From positions 97,712-161,711 of IMG/VR virus record IMGVR_UViG_3300031963_000016: DNA of 64,000 nt. The stretch is one strand, 5' to 3'. The notes under the pieces are model-generated. The model was not told where the DNA came from. It ran no database searches and saw only the letters and a program-made list of their open reading frames with translations. Origin of the DNA: a virus. The position numbers were made by a program, and so were the translations under genes. Below, in pieces: positions 9,047-17,035 of this stretch (positions are counted from its first letter, which is position 1; each line of letters begins with the position of its first letter).

Positions 9047-9277
9047 ATGAAAGAATCAGTAGAAAATTTAATCCAAGCAATCGTTCAAGGTAATGCATTA
9101 GAAACAGAAAAAGCATTTGCAACTGCAATGGCAGAAAAACTAGCACCAATGTTAGATACACGTCGTCAAGAAGTTGCACAAAGTATGTTTGCTGTTCAAC
9201 AAGAAGAAGAAACTGTTTCTGCAGAAACAACTACTGACATTTCTAACAATGAAAGTTCAACTGAAACTGTTGAATAA
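9047..9277 (+). CDS. Small prohead core protein (gp67-like)
   Basis: 76 aa. It sits between portal and protease genes, where T4 has genes 67 and 68. The helical N-terminal half (LIQAIVQGNALETEKAFATA, then MLDTRRQEVAQSMF) and the acidic Glu/Thr-rich tail match the short gp67-type core proteins of marine T4-like phages, which form part of the scaffold and are degraded by gp21. The stop overlaps the next start (TAATG). Confidence 0.65.
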   Translation: MKESVENLIQAIVQGNALETEKAFATAMAEKLAPMLDTRRQEVAQSMFAVQQEEETVSAETTTDISNNESSTETVE

Positions 9278-9822
9278 TGTATTATTCTAGTTTTATTAAA
9301 TCTTTTAAAAGACCTAATGTAGTAGAAAGCATTAGATCTTATACTCATTTAATTGAAAAAACAGAAAATAATAAAATTTTAATAAATGGTATTGAAACAG
9401 AACATACAAGTATTGAGGAAGCGAGACAATACGTCAAACAAGAATATATTGCTAAAAAATTAGAAGAACAAATTTCTACTGAATTATACGAAGATATTTC
9501 TGAGAATAAAGTGGCTAGTATTATTAAAGAACATCACGATGTTAAAGTTACAGATACTCTTATAGAAAATTATATACAGCTCGCTTCCTCTCGTATTTTT
9601 AGTGTTGATCCAGTTGTACAAGAAATTCGTAAATTAAATAAGCTGGATAATATCGTAGAAGGTAAAATACATTATGTTCTTGAAGATGAATCAATTGTAG
9701 CAATTGATGAAGAGACTCAAGAGCAACTAAATAATTTGTTACAGAATCAATCAGATATTATTAAATACATGCGTGAAAATAAAGATCAGTTTATGTATGT
9801 AGTAGAAAAATTAGAGGAATAA
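9277..9822 (+). CDS. Hypothetical prohead-region protein
   Basis: 181 aa, not assigned to a known family. It is acidic and mainly helical, starting YYSSFIKSFKRP and ending with a Gln/Asn/Lys-rich helix. It lies in the 67-68 position between portal and protease genes and is translationally coupled to the gp67-like gene. A role in the prohead core is plausible from position only. Confidence 0.55.
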   Translation: MYYSSFIKSFKRPNVVESIRSYTHLIEKTENNKILINGIETEHTSIEEARQYVKQEYIAKKLEEQISTELYEDISENKVASIIKEHHDVKVTDTLIENYIQLASSRIFSVDPVVQEIRKLNKLDNIVEGKIHYVLEDESIVAIDEETQEQLNNLLQNQSDIIKYMRENKDQFMYVVEKLEE

Positions 9823-9823
9823 A

Positions 9824-10285
9824 ATGCCAGTCACTAAGACTATTCTTAAGAATACAAATAACGAAACAATCGTTAAGATTGCTGGTACTGCAGCATCTTC
9901 AACTATTGATCTACAGACTGACTGTTTAGCATCTACTCAAGCATTAGATGGTGCAACACAAACAGTTAATATCGTAGGTTTTCAATTTACAGGTATGCCA
10001 TCTTCAACTATTACTATTGCAAGAAACTCTGTTAACATTACTACAGTTTCATCTGAAGGACATGATGATGTTGAGTTTGCTGCAGGTATGGGATTTTCTG
10101 ATACAATTGAAAACACGAGTGACATCGTTGTTACTATTGCTGGCGCAGAAGCACAATTATATCTAACATTACGCAAAATTGGTGGTTATGCTACTAAAGT
10201 TGAAGAAGCTGTATATGGCGCATATGACGATCGTACTCGTGTTGGTGCTTCTACAACACTAAGTGGTTCACCAGATAAGGTATAA
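9824..10285 (+). CDS. Beta-rich virion protein, paralogue of the 56943 gene
   Basis: 153 aa with Thr/Ser/Ala-rich strands and no catalytic motif. The C-terminal segment KVEEAVYGAYDDRTRVGAS can be aligned with KVETAVFGPYDNESVVGS at the end of the protein encoded at 56943-57419, preceded in both by a hydrophobic strand and a Leu-Arg-Lys step (LTLRKIGG versus IIKLRKEG). Location inside the head operon suggests a head-associated structural protein. No defined function is recognised. Confidence 0.6.
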   Translation: MPVTKTILKNTNNETIVKIAGTAASSTIDLQTDCLASTQALDGATQTVNIVGFQFTGMPSSTITIARNSVNITTVSSEGHDDVEFAAGMGFSDTIENTSDIVVTIAGAEAQLYLTLRKIGGYATKVEEAVYGAYDDRTRVGASTTLSGSPDKV

Positions 10286-10287
10286 AA

Positions 10288-10941
10288 ATGAAACTTATTA
10301 AAGAAGTCACAGAGTCAGTCAAGTTAGTAACAGAATCTAAACTTGGCAAAGGTAAAGAATATTTCATTGAAGGAATCTTTCTTCAATCTGCTATTCAAAA
10401 TCGTAACAAGCGTATGTATCCAGAAGAAGTTATGGATAAAGAGGTTGCTCGTTACATGAAAGAACAGGTTGAAAATAATCGTGCATATGGTGAATTGGGT
10501 CATCCAGATAATCCACAGATTAATCTTGATCGTGTATCACACCTTATCGTCTCTCTACGTAAAGAGGGAACTAATTATATTGGTAAAGCAAAAATTTTAG
10601 AAACACCAATGGGACAAATTGCAAAAGGTCTTTTAGACGGAGGTGCAAATCTCGGAGTTTCTAGTAGAGCACTTGGTTCACTCGTTACAAATAACGAAGG
10701 TGTATCGATTGTTCAAGACGATTTTATGCTGTCTACAGCAGCAGACATCGTTGCTGACCCATCTGCTCCAGACGCTTATGTGCGTGGTATTATGGAGAAT
10801 AAAGAGTGGGTTTTTGTTGATGGAAAGTTTGTGGAAAAACATATCGAGGAAGTCAAACACACAATTCGTAAAACTTCCTCACGAAATCTAGGGGAAGCAC
10901 AGATTCGCGCTTTCCAAGATTTTCTGAGTAAAATCAGATAA
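10288..10941 (+). CDS. gp21: Prohead maturation protease gp21
   Basis: 217 aa serine protease of the T4 gp21 / herpesvirus assemblin-like fold. It cleaves scaffold, core and capsid proteins at Leu/Ile-x-Glu sites. Catalytic candidates are His72 in YGELGHPDNP and the serine in LGVSSRALG (residue 125 or 126), with RNKRMYP near residue 40 typical of the family. The N-terminus (KLIKEVTESVKLVTES) has its own x-x-Glu sites, as expected for a self-processing enzyme. Confidence 0.93.
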   Translation: MKLIKEVTESVKLVTESKLGKGKEYFIEGIFLQSAIQNRNKRMYPEEVMDKEVARYMKEQVENNRAYGELGHPDNPQINLDRVSHLIVSLRKEGTNYIGKAKILETPMGQIAKGLLDGGANLGVSSRALGSLVTNNEGVSIVQDDFMLSTAADIVADPSAPDAYVRGIMENKEWVFVDGKFVEKHIEEVKHTIRKTSSRNLGEAQIRAFQDFLSKIR

Positions 10942-10951
10942 ATAATAAATA
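10936..10951 (+). promoter_or_regulatory. Late-type promoter motifs upstream of gp22
   Basis: Two overlapping ATAAATAA copies span the gp21 stop codon, 35-50 bases before the scaffold start. A CAGGAG ribosome site follows. The position suits strong late expression of the scaffold and capsid genes. Confidence 0.5.
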
Positions 10952-10985
10952 ATTTAATAGAACTATCCAGTTACAGGAGAAAACG

Positions 10986-11969
10986 ATGTCAATCGAACAA
11001 AAAATCGCTGAAATCTTAGCAGAATCTAAAGCAGCTAAACTTGAAGATCAGGTTGCTGATACTGCTGAAGAGATCAAAGAAGAACAAGTTGAAGAGGAAG
11101 CTGTTAAACCTGCTGCTGAAACTCCAAATCCAGACAATGCTAAAAACAATGTTCAGGATGAAAAAGAAGCAGAAGGTGGCACTTCTAAGAAAGAAAACGC
11201 AGCTACTAAAGGTGCAGTTGCAGCAGAACCAAGTCATCTAAAAGGTGTCAAGGAAGATGTTGATGCACTTCTAAATGGCGAAGATCTTTCAGAAGAATTT
11301 AAACAAAAGGCAACTACTATTTTTGAAGCAGCTGTTATGACTCGTGTCAAAGCTGAAGTTGCTCGTTTGGAAGAAGAATTCGAAAGCAAACTTGCTGAGC
11401 AAGTTGCAAAGAATATAGAGGGACTTGTTGAGCAGGTTGATGGATACCTCGGCTACGTAGCCGAGCAGTGGATGACACAGAATGAAATTGCCCTTGAGCG
11501 TGGTATGAAGTCTGAAATTCTTGAGAGTTTCGTAGCTGGTATGAAAGATCTATTTGAAGAGCATTATATTGACGTTCCAGAAGAGCGTTATGATGTGCTT
11601 GGAGAAATGGAATCTAAAATCGAAGAATTAGAAGCAAAACTCAATGAGCAAGTTGCTAATAATATCGAGATGTCTAAAACAATCGCTGAGCAAAAGCGTT
11701 CAGAAATTGTTAAAACAGTTAGCGAAGGTTTGACTGATACAGAAACTGAAAAGTTTAATGCATTAGTTGAAGAGTTAACATACGAAGACGCAGAATCTTT
11801 TGAGACTAAAGTGAAGACTATCCGTGAAAATTATTTCACAAATAAATCAACCGCAGAAGTTAAATCTGTTGTTACTGACACTCCAGTTGAGCAATTAACT
11901 GAAGAGAAGAAAGAGCAAATCGATCCTCAGATGTCAGCATATTTAACAGCACTTAACAAACTTAAATAA
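10986..11969 (+). CDS. gp22: Prohead scaffold protein gp22
   Basis: 327 aa, very acidic and helical, with long Glu/Lys/Ala segments and predicted coiled coil. It is the major internal scaffold around which gp23 assembles and is later destroyed by gp21. It begins SIEQKIAEILAES and has several Leu-x-Glu or Ile-x-Glu sites (for example AEILAE, VARLEE, KIEELEAKLNE). It is placed directly between protease and capsid genes as in T4. Confidence 0.92.
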   Translation: MSIEQKIAEILAESKAAKLEDQVADTAEEIKEEQVEEEAVKPAAETPNPDNAKNNVQDEKEAEGGTSKKENAATKGAVAAEPSHLKGVKEDVDALLNGEDLSEEFKQKATTIFEAAVMTRVKAEVARLEEEFESKLAEQVAKNIEGLVEQVDGYLGYVAEQWMTQNEIALERGMKSEILESFVAGMKDLFEEHYIDVPEERYDVLGEMESKIEELEAKLNEQVANNIEMSKTIAEQKRSEIVKTVSEGLTDTETEKFNALVEELTYEDAESFETKVKTIRENYFTNKSTAEVKSVVTDTPVEQLTEEKKEQIDPQMSAYLTALNKLK

Positions 11970-11982
11970 AAGGAAAAAGAAA

Positions 11983-13281
11983 ATGACAACTCGTCAAGAT
12001 CTAGTTAAAAAATGGGCACCAATCCTCGAGCATGAGGGTGCTGCTCCAATCAAGGACACTTATCGTAAAGAAGTGACTGCAGTTCTCTTGGAAAACCAAG
12101 AGCGTGAAATGCAAAAACAGCGTGAAGCACTTTTCGAAGCTGCTCCAGCAAACGCTGTTGGTTCTTATGCTGACACTGGTGGTTTCGCTAAGTTCGATCC
12201 AGTTCTTATCAGCTTAGTCCGTCGTGCAATGCCACAACTCATTGCTTATGATGTTGCTGGTGTTCAGCCAATGACACAGCCAACTGGTTTAATCTTCGCA
12301 ATGAAGTCTCGTTACACTTCACAAGGTGGTACTGAGGCTCTCTTTAACGAAGCTGATACTGACTTCTCTGGTACTGGCACTCACAGTGGCGTTTATGACT
12401 TCGGTGGTTCTGAGACTACTGGTGCTGGTCTAGCAACTTCCGCAGCTGAGCGTCTTGGTCAAGGTGGTTCTGGTGATGGTTCTTTCAATCAGATGGCATT
12501 TAGCATCGAAAAGACTTCCGTTACTGCTAAGACTCGTGCTCTAAAAGCTGAGTACTCAATCGAATTAGCACAAGATATGAAATCTGTTCATGGTCTTGAT
12601 GCTGAAGGCGAACTAAGCAATATTCTCTCAACTGAGATTCTTGCTGAGATCAATCGTGAAGTTATCCGCACAATCTACAAGACTGCTAAGCCAGGTGCTG
12701 CAGTTGGTACTACTGCTGCTGGTACTTTCGACTTAGATACTGATTCTAATGGTCGTTGGTCTGTTGAGAAGTTTAAGGGTCTAATGTTCCAAATCGAGCG
12801 TGAAGCAAATGCGATTGGTCAGCAGACTCGTCGTGGTCGTGGTAACTTCATCATCACTTCTGCAGACGTTGCTTCTGCATTAGCGATGGCTGGCGTTCTT
12901 GACTACACTCCTGCTCTCCAGGGTAACAGCAGCTTGAACATTGATGACACAAGCACTACTTTTGCTGGTGTTCTAAATGGCAAGTACAAAGTTTATGTTG
13001 ATCCATATACTGCAAACGTATCTGCAACACAATTCTTCGTAGTTGGTTACAAAGGTAGTTCTGCATTTGATGCTGGCTTGTTCTACTGCCCATACGTTCC
13101 TCTACAAATGGTTCGTGCAGTTGATCCAAACAGCTTCCAGCCAAAGATTGGCTTCAAGACTCGTTACGGTCTAGTTGCTAACCCATTCGTCAATCTTGAC
13201 GATGGCACAGCTGGTCAGGACAACCTAACTGCTGATGTAAACTACTACTATCGTCGTGTTAAAGTTACTAACCTAATGTAA
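11983..13281 (+). CDS. gp23: Major capsid protein gp23
   Basis: 432 aa, HK97-fold capsid subunit. Family segments include AKFDPVLISLVRRAMPQLIA, GVQPMTQPTGLIFAMKSRY, TRALKAEYSIELAQDMKSVHG and GLMFQIEREANAIGQQTRRG. A gp21 cleavage site is visible as Leu-Phe-Glu/Ala at residues 50-53, comparable with the maturation site of T4 gp23 (E65/A66). Codons use C-ending forms (TTC, AAC, ATC) more than neighbouring genes do, as expected for a very highly expressed gene. A strong terminator follows. Confidence 0.97.
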   Translation: MTTRQDLVKKWAPILEHEGAAPIKDTYRKEVTAVLLENQEREMQKQREALFEAAPANAVGSYADTGGFAKFDPVLISLVRRAMPQLIAYDVAGVQPMTQPTGLIFAMKSRYTSQGGTEALFNEADTDFSGTGTHSGVYDFGGSETTGAGLATSAAERLGQGGSGDGSFNQMAFSIEKTSVTAKTRALKAEYSIELAQDMKSVHGLDAEGELSNILSTEILAEINREVIRTIYKTAKPGAAVGTTAAGTFDLDTDSNGRWSVEKFKGLMFQIEREANAIGQQTRRGRGNFIITSADVASALAMAGVLDYTPALQGNSSLNIDDTSTTFAGVLNGKYKVYVDPYTANVSATQFFVVGYKGSSAFDAGLFYCPYVPLQMVRAVDPNSFQPKIGFKTRYGLVANPFVNLDDGTAGQDNLTADVNYYYRRVKVTNLM

Positions 13282-13329
13282 TTATTAGGTTGGTTTCAAT
13301 AAGAAACTGACGATAAGAAGCAGTGTTTT

Positions 13330-13361
13330 GGGGGAGATGAAAATCTCCCCCATTTTATTTT
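13330..13361 (+). terminator. Rho-independent terminator after gp23
   Basis: A perfect 9-bp GC-rich stem (GGGGGAGAT 13330-13338, ATCTCCCCC 13343-13351) closes a GAAA tetraloop and is followed by ATTTTATTTT. It ends the head operon. Confidence 0.9.
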
Positions 13362-13362
13362 G

Positions 13363-13371
13363 AATAAATAA
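13363..13371 (+). promoter_or_regulatory. Late-type promoter motif for the second tube-like gene
   Basis: AATAAATAA lies just behind the gp23 terminator and only a few bases before the next ATG (13376). If used as a late -10, the transcript would be leaderless or nearly so. No clear Shine-Dalgarno sequence is visible before this ATG. Confidence 0.35.
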
Positions 13372-13375
13372 TCTT

Positions 13376-13906
13376 ATGGCTAATATACTTTCATGTCCCA
13401 TTCCATCTAACATTAATCCATTATCACCTAATGGATTCCTGTTTAACATTTTAAAATTACCTAATCTGTCATTCTTTTGTCAGAGCGTTAATCTTCCAGG
13501 TATTACACTTGGTGCACCAGAGTTTGGTAATCCATTTAATGTTGCTCCAATTCCAGGTGAGACATTAACATATGATCAACTATCTGTTCAATTTTTAGTT
13601 GATGAACAAATGGCTAATTATCAATCCATATATAACTGGATCGTTGCTCTTGGTTTTCCAGAATCATATCAACAGTATGTAACATTTGTATCAAACGATA
13701 CAAATAATTATAGTGAACTAGCAAAAAATTATTCTGATGGAACATTACAAATACTAGGTGCTGATAATCTAACAGTTAAAATTGTGCAATTTTATGATAT
13801 GTTTCCTGTGTCTTTAGATTCATTACAATTCGCAGGAACTAATAATGATGTTCAATATCTAATTGGAAACGCAACTTTTCGTTACGGTTACTACAAGTTC
13901 TTGTAA
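13376..13906 (+). CDS. Tail-tube-fold virion protein (gp19-like paralogue)
   Basis: 176 aa. The order of elements follows gp19: a Leu-Pro strand with FFCQSVNLPG near residue 34, GETLTYDQLSVQFLVDE around 65, an IYNWIVALGFP helix, FYDMFPVSL, and a closing NATFRYGYYKF strand. This suggests the tube/gp54-like fold, so it may be a tube initiator, terminator or baseplate-proximal tube protein. It stands alone between the gp23 terminator and the hairpin before uvsY. The exact T4 counterpart cannot be named. Confidence 0.6.
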   Translation: MANILSCPIPSNINPLSPNGFLFNILKLPNLSFFCQSVNLPGITLGAPEFGNPFNVAPIPGETLTYDQLSVQFLVDEQMANYQSIYNWIVALGFPESYQQYVTFVSNDTNNYSELAKNYSDGTLQILGADNLTVKIVQFYDMFPVSLDSLQFAGTNNDVQYLIGNATFRYGYYKFL

Positions 13907-13913
13907 GACAAAT

Positions 13914-13959
13914 TTGATTTTTTGTAATAGATGGGGTATACTTACCCCATAACATTTTT
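13914..13959 (+). promoter_or_regulatory. Sigma70-type promoter with -10 in a hairpin, before uvsY
   Basis: -35 TTGATT (13914-13919), a 17-base spacer, and -10 TATACT (13937-13942). The -10 straddles an 8-bp perfect stem-loop (ATGGGGTA 13931-13938, loop TACT, TACCCCAT 13943-13950) followed by a T run at 13955-13959. The hairpin may also terminate transcripts from the gene upstream. The uvsY start is 27 bases after the -10. Confidence 0.7.
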
Positions 13960-13968
13960 GAGGTTATT

Positions 13969-14406
13969 ATGAATATAGAACAATTGCAAGAAATGTGGGA
14001 CAAAGACTGTGAAATTGATGATAATTATCTCGGTGAAAATTCCACAACAACACCTAAGCTACATGCCAAGTATGTAAAAATACTTGTTCAAATTAAACTC
14101 AAGCATACAAAACTCCAATCTGATTATTTGCTTCTTCGTAAAAATAAATTTCGTTTATATCGTGGTGAACTATCTCGTGATGAATTAAAAGATCTTGGAT
14201 GGGAACAGTGGCAAGGAATTAAACCACTGAAAAATGAAATGGACGAATTTTTAAGTGGTGATATAGATTTAGTGAATATTAAAATGAAGATTGATTATCT
14301 TGAAACAATGATTTATTTTCTTGAATCAGTTCTGCAACAGATTAAAGCAAGAGACTGGCAAATTAAAACCGCAGTTGAATGGAAGAAATTTTTAGCAGGA
14401 ATGTAA
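13969..14406 (+). CDS. uvsY: UvsY recombination mediator
   Basis: 145 aa, almost the same length as T4 UvsY (137 aa). It has the family's helical layout: LQEMWDKDCEIDD at the start, KLHAKYVKILVQIKLKH, a YRGELSRDEL segment, and IKARDWQIKTAVEWKKFLAG at the end, comparable with the C-terminus of T4 UvsY. UvsY loads the recombinase UvsX on gp32-coated single strands. The stop overlaps the UvsW start (TAATG), so the two recombination proteins are coupled. Confidence 0.88.
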   Translation: MNIEQLQEMWDKDCEIDDNYLGENSTTTPKLHAKYVKILVQIKLKHTKLQSDYLLLRKNKFRLYRGELSRDELKDLGWEQWQGIKPLKNEMDEFLSGDIDLVNIKMKIDYLETMIYFLESVLQQIKARDWQIKTAVEWKKFLAGM

Positions 14407-15878
14407 TGGTTACAATTGAAAAGTTAGATGATGTTTATATTCGTATCTTTAGTGATCCTAGCATTGAGCAAGAGCTAGCTGATTTTTTTACATATGAATA
14501 TCCAGGAGCAAGATTTACACCACAATATCGTGCAAGATTGTGGGATGGTAAAGTTCGTTTATATGATCAAGTAAGAAAAACATTATACATTGGTCTAATT
14601 CAATATGTTGAACAATTCTGTGAACGTAATGATTACTTACTTACATGGAAAACGGATTTTCAACCAAACAATAATATCACACACGAACAAATTGAAAAAT
14701 ATGTTCTTGATCTAGATCTTCCAAGTAAAATCGAAACTCGTGATTATCAGATTGATGCTATACAAAAAGCAATTAATGACGAACGAACATTACTACTTTC
14801 TCCAACTGGTTCTGGTAAATCTTTTATTATTTACTCTGTAATGCGTTGGCATGTACAACAGGGTCGGAAATGTGTTCTTATCGTACCAACAACTTCTCTA
14901 GTTGAGCAGATGTATTCTGATTTTGAAGATTATTCTTCTGTTAATACTTGGTCGGTTAAAAATCACTGTCAAAAATTATATGCTGGATTCCCAAAAGAAT
15001 TCACTAAAGATGTTTTAATTACTACATGGCAATCTATCTACTTACAACCACGTGCTTGGTTTAAACAGTTTCAAGTTATTTTTGGAGATGAAGCACATCA
15101 GTTTAAGGCTAAATCTTTAACTACTGTTATGGAAAAGATGGATAGCATTCGTTATCGAATTGGAACTACAGGCACACTTGATAATAAAAAAGTACATCGT
15201 TTAGTTTTAGAGGGTATTTTTGGTCCAGTGCACAAAGTGACAACAACGAAAACCCTGATGGACTCTGGAAGATTGTCTAACCTAAATATAATGTGTATCA
15301 TTCTCAAGTACACGGAAGAGATACGCAAGGAACGTAAGAACAATACATATCAAGAGGAAATCGACTGGATCGTTAGTTGCGAAAAACGTAATAAATTTAT
15401 CCGCAACCTTGCAGTCAAATCATCAGGCAATACACTTGTTCTGTTCCAGTTTGTAGAGAAACACGGTAAAATTCTCTACGATATGATTAAAGAAAAGGCA
15501 CATGATACCAGAAAAATTTTCTTTGTGTACGGAGGAACAGAAACTTCTGATCGTGAGTCAATTAGACATATCACAGAGGGAGAAGAAGATGCTATCATCA
15601 TTGCTTCTTTCGGGACATTCTCAACGGGTATCAATATACCTTCGATACAGAATGTTATTTTCGCAAGCCCTTCAAAAAGTAAAATCCGTAATTTACAAAG
15701 TATTGGGCGTGGATTAAGATTAAAAGATGGCAAAACACATTGCAATCTTTTTGATATTGCCGATGATTTACATTGGAAATCTTGGAAAAATCATACATTA
15801 AATCATGCTGCCGAGCGTTACAAAATTTATGCAGAAGAAGAATTTAAAACAAAAATCGTAGAGGTGGATTTATGTTAG
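14406..15878 (+). CDS. uvsW: UvsW recombination helicase
   Basis: 490 aa from the ATG that overlaps the uvsY stop; an ATG 27 bases upstream is also in frame but lies inside uvsY. The N-terminal domain has RFTPQYRARLWDGKVRLYD as in T4 UvsW. SF2 motifs are Walker A SPTGSGKS (132-139), DEAH (228-231), TGT (motif III) and a QSIGRGLR-type motif VI. It ends with KTKIVEVDLC, close to the T4 C-terminus. UvsW unwinds R-loops and branched DNA and drives the switch from origin-dependent to recombination-dependent replication. Confidence 0.95.
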   Translation: MVTIEKLDDVYIRIFSDPSIEQELADFFTYEYPGARFTPQYRARLWDGKVRLYDQVRKTLYIGLIQYVEQFCERNDYLLTWKTDFQPNNNITHEQIEKYVLDLDLPSKIETRDYQIDAIQKAINDERTLLLSPTGSGKSFIIYSVMRWHVQQGRKCVLIVPTTSLVEQMYSDFEDYSSVNTWSVKNHCQKLYAGFPKEFTKDVLITTWQSIYLQPRAWFKQFQVIFGDEAHQFKAKSLTTVMEKMDSIRYRIGTTGTLDNKKVHRLVLEGIFGPVHKVTTTKTLMDSGRLSNLNIMCIILKYTEEIRKERKNNTYQEEIDWIVSCEKRNKFIRNLAVKSSGNTLVLFQFVEKHGKILYDMIKEKAHDTRKIFFVYGGTETSDRESIRHITEGEEDAIIIASFGTFSTGINIPSIQNVIFASPSKSKIRNLQSIGRGLRLKDGKTHCNLFDIADDLHWKSWKNHTLNHAAERYKIYAEEEFKTKIVEVDLC

Positions 15879-16345
15879 ATGGCTCAGAATTTTTTGTAGT
15901 ACTAAAACTCTGTTCAGGTGAACAACTAATGGCTGTCTTAAGACAAGAAGATGAAGATAGGATCTTGTTAGAAACACCTATGGTTATGCGAACAATACCA
16001 GTGTTACATACTGGTAAGGAGCATATTACTGCACATCCATTCTGTCAATTTTCTGATGATAAGATGTTTGTTATTCTTAAAAAAGATGTCATGTTTTGTA
16101 AAAAATTGCATCATCTTTTTATTCCCCATTATATGAGAATTGTAAAAGAACATGAGGAACAGACATCATTTTCTCCAAAACAAAATACAGAAGAACTTCT
16201 TTGGGACGATGAAGAAAACATTACACCAGAAGAAGCAAAAAAGAGAATAGAAATGCTTGCCTCTCTCGTTAACAGCGATGCAGAAGATGAGAAAAAAGAA
16301 GAGAGAAGACAAAACCTTGTGAAAGGTAATGACACAGTACATTAA
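15872..16345 (+). CDS. Sm-like (Lsm) domain protein with acidic tail
   Basis: 157 aa. Residues about 7-95 contain the strand pattern VVLKLCSGEQLMAVL and RILLETPMVM seen in Sm-like proteins of cyanophage origin, followed by a Glu/Lys-rich helical tail (about 100-157). A second protein with the same opening strand (FKLISGEELIGE) is encoded at 32358-32651. Sm rings normally bind RNA. It overlaps uvsW by 7 bases and precedes gp55. The Sm assignment is a pattern match; the function in the phage is unknown. Confidence 0.6.
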   Translation: MLDGSEFFVVLKLCSGEQLMAVLRQEDEDRILLETPMVMRTIPVLHTGKEHITAHPFCQFSDDKMFVILKKDVMFCKKLHHLFIPHYMRIVKEHEEQTSFSPKQNTEELLWDDEENITPEEAKKRIEMLASLVNSDAEDEKKEERRQNLVKGNDTVH

Positions 16346-16388
16346 TCTCTTCAAACCCCAACACCCTGGATTATGCCCCAAGACAAAT

Positions 16389-16451
16389 AAAAAGACAAAT
16401 GTATTTTGTAATAAATTAATATTTGTCTTTTTTATTATAATGATGTAGAAT
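16389..16451 (+). promoter_or_regulatory. Long hairpin and sigma70-type promoter before gp55
   Basis: A 12-bp perfect inverted repeat (AAAAAGACAAAT 16389-16400, ATTTGTCTTTTT 16421-16432) with a T run forms a terminator in either direction. Its right arm contains -35 TTGTCT (16423-16428), followed after 17 bases by -10 TAGAAT (16446-16451). The -35 thus lies inside the terminator stem. Confidence 0.6.
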
Positions 16452-16486
16452 TATAACATGTTCAATTGTATGAGGAATTTTTATGT

Positions 16487-17035
16487 ATGGCTCATTATGT
16501 TAATAACGCTGACTTTCTGCAGGCACTAATAGAATATAGAAAAAAGTGTAAAGATGCAGAATCAGAAGGTAATTCAAAACCCATTGTCAGCAACTATATC
16601 GGTGAATGTATTCTTAAGATTGCAACTCATCTTTCTTACAAACCAAATTTTATAAACTATTCTTATCGAGATGATATGATTCTCGATGGAGTGGAAAATT
16701 GCATTCAATACATAGATAATTTCGATCCAAGTAAGTCTAATAATCCTTTTTCTTATTTCACACAGATTATCTACTATGCATTCTTAAGAAGAATTGCTAA
16801 AGAAAAGAAACAATCTTATATCAAAGGCAAGTTAATACAAGATATGCCATTTGATTCTTTTGAATTACAAGATAGCGATGACGACAATGAGTTTCGTAAC
16901 GCATACTTAGATTTTATGCAACAGAATCATACATTTGATGATACATTTATGGAACGTAAAAAAGCCAAACGTAAAAAGAAACAAGTTGATTTAGATGATT
17001 TTTTAGGTGATAATAATGGCGAACTCGATAACTGA
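16487..17035 (+). CDS. gp55: Late-transcription sigma factor gp55
   Basis: 182 aa from ATG 16487, which has a GAGGAA ribosome site; an in-frame TTG lies 21 bases upstream. It is a short sigma70-family factor: region 2-like helices with YRDDMILDGVENCIQYIDNFD and FSYFTQIIYYAFLRRIAKEKK. It recognises the TAAATA-type late promoters. Near the C-terminus is VDLDDFLG, a hydrophobic-acidic motif like the sliding-clamp-binding end of T4 gp55 and gp33, which couples late transcription to the gp45 clamp. It overlaps the next gene by 20 bases. Confidence 0.92.
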   Translation: MAHYVNNADFLQALIEYRKKCKDAESEGNSKPIVSNYIGECILKIATHLSYKPNFINYSYRDDMILDGVENCIQYIDNFDPSKSNNPFSYFTQIIYYAFLRRIAKEKKQSYIKGKLIQDMPFDSFELQDSDDDNEFRNAYLDFMQQNHTFDDTFMERKKAKRKKKQVDLDDFLGDNNGELDN

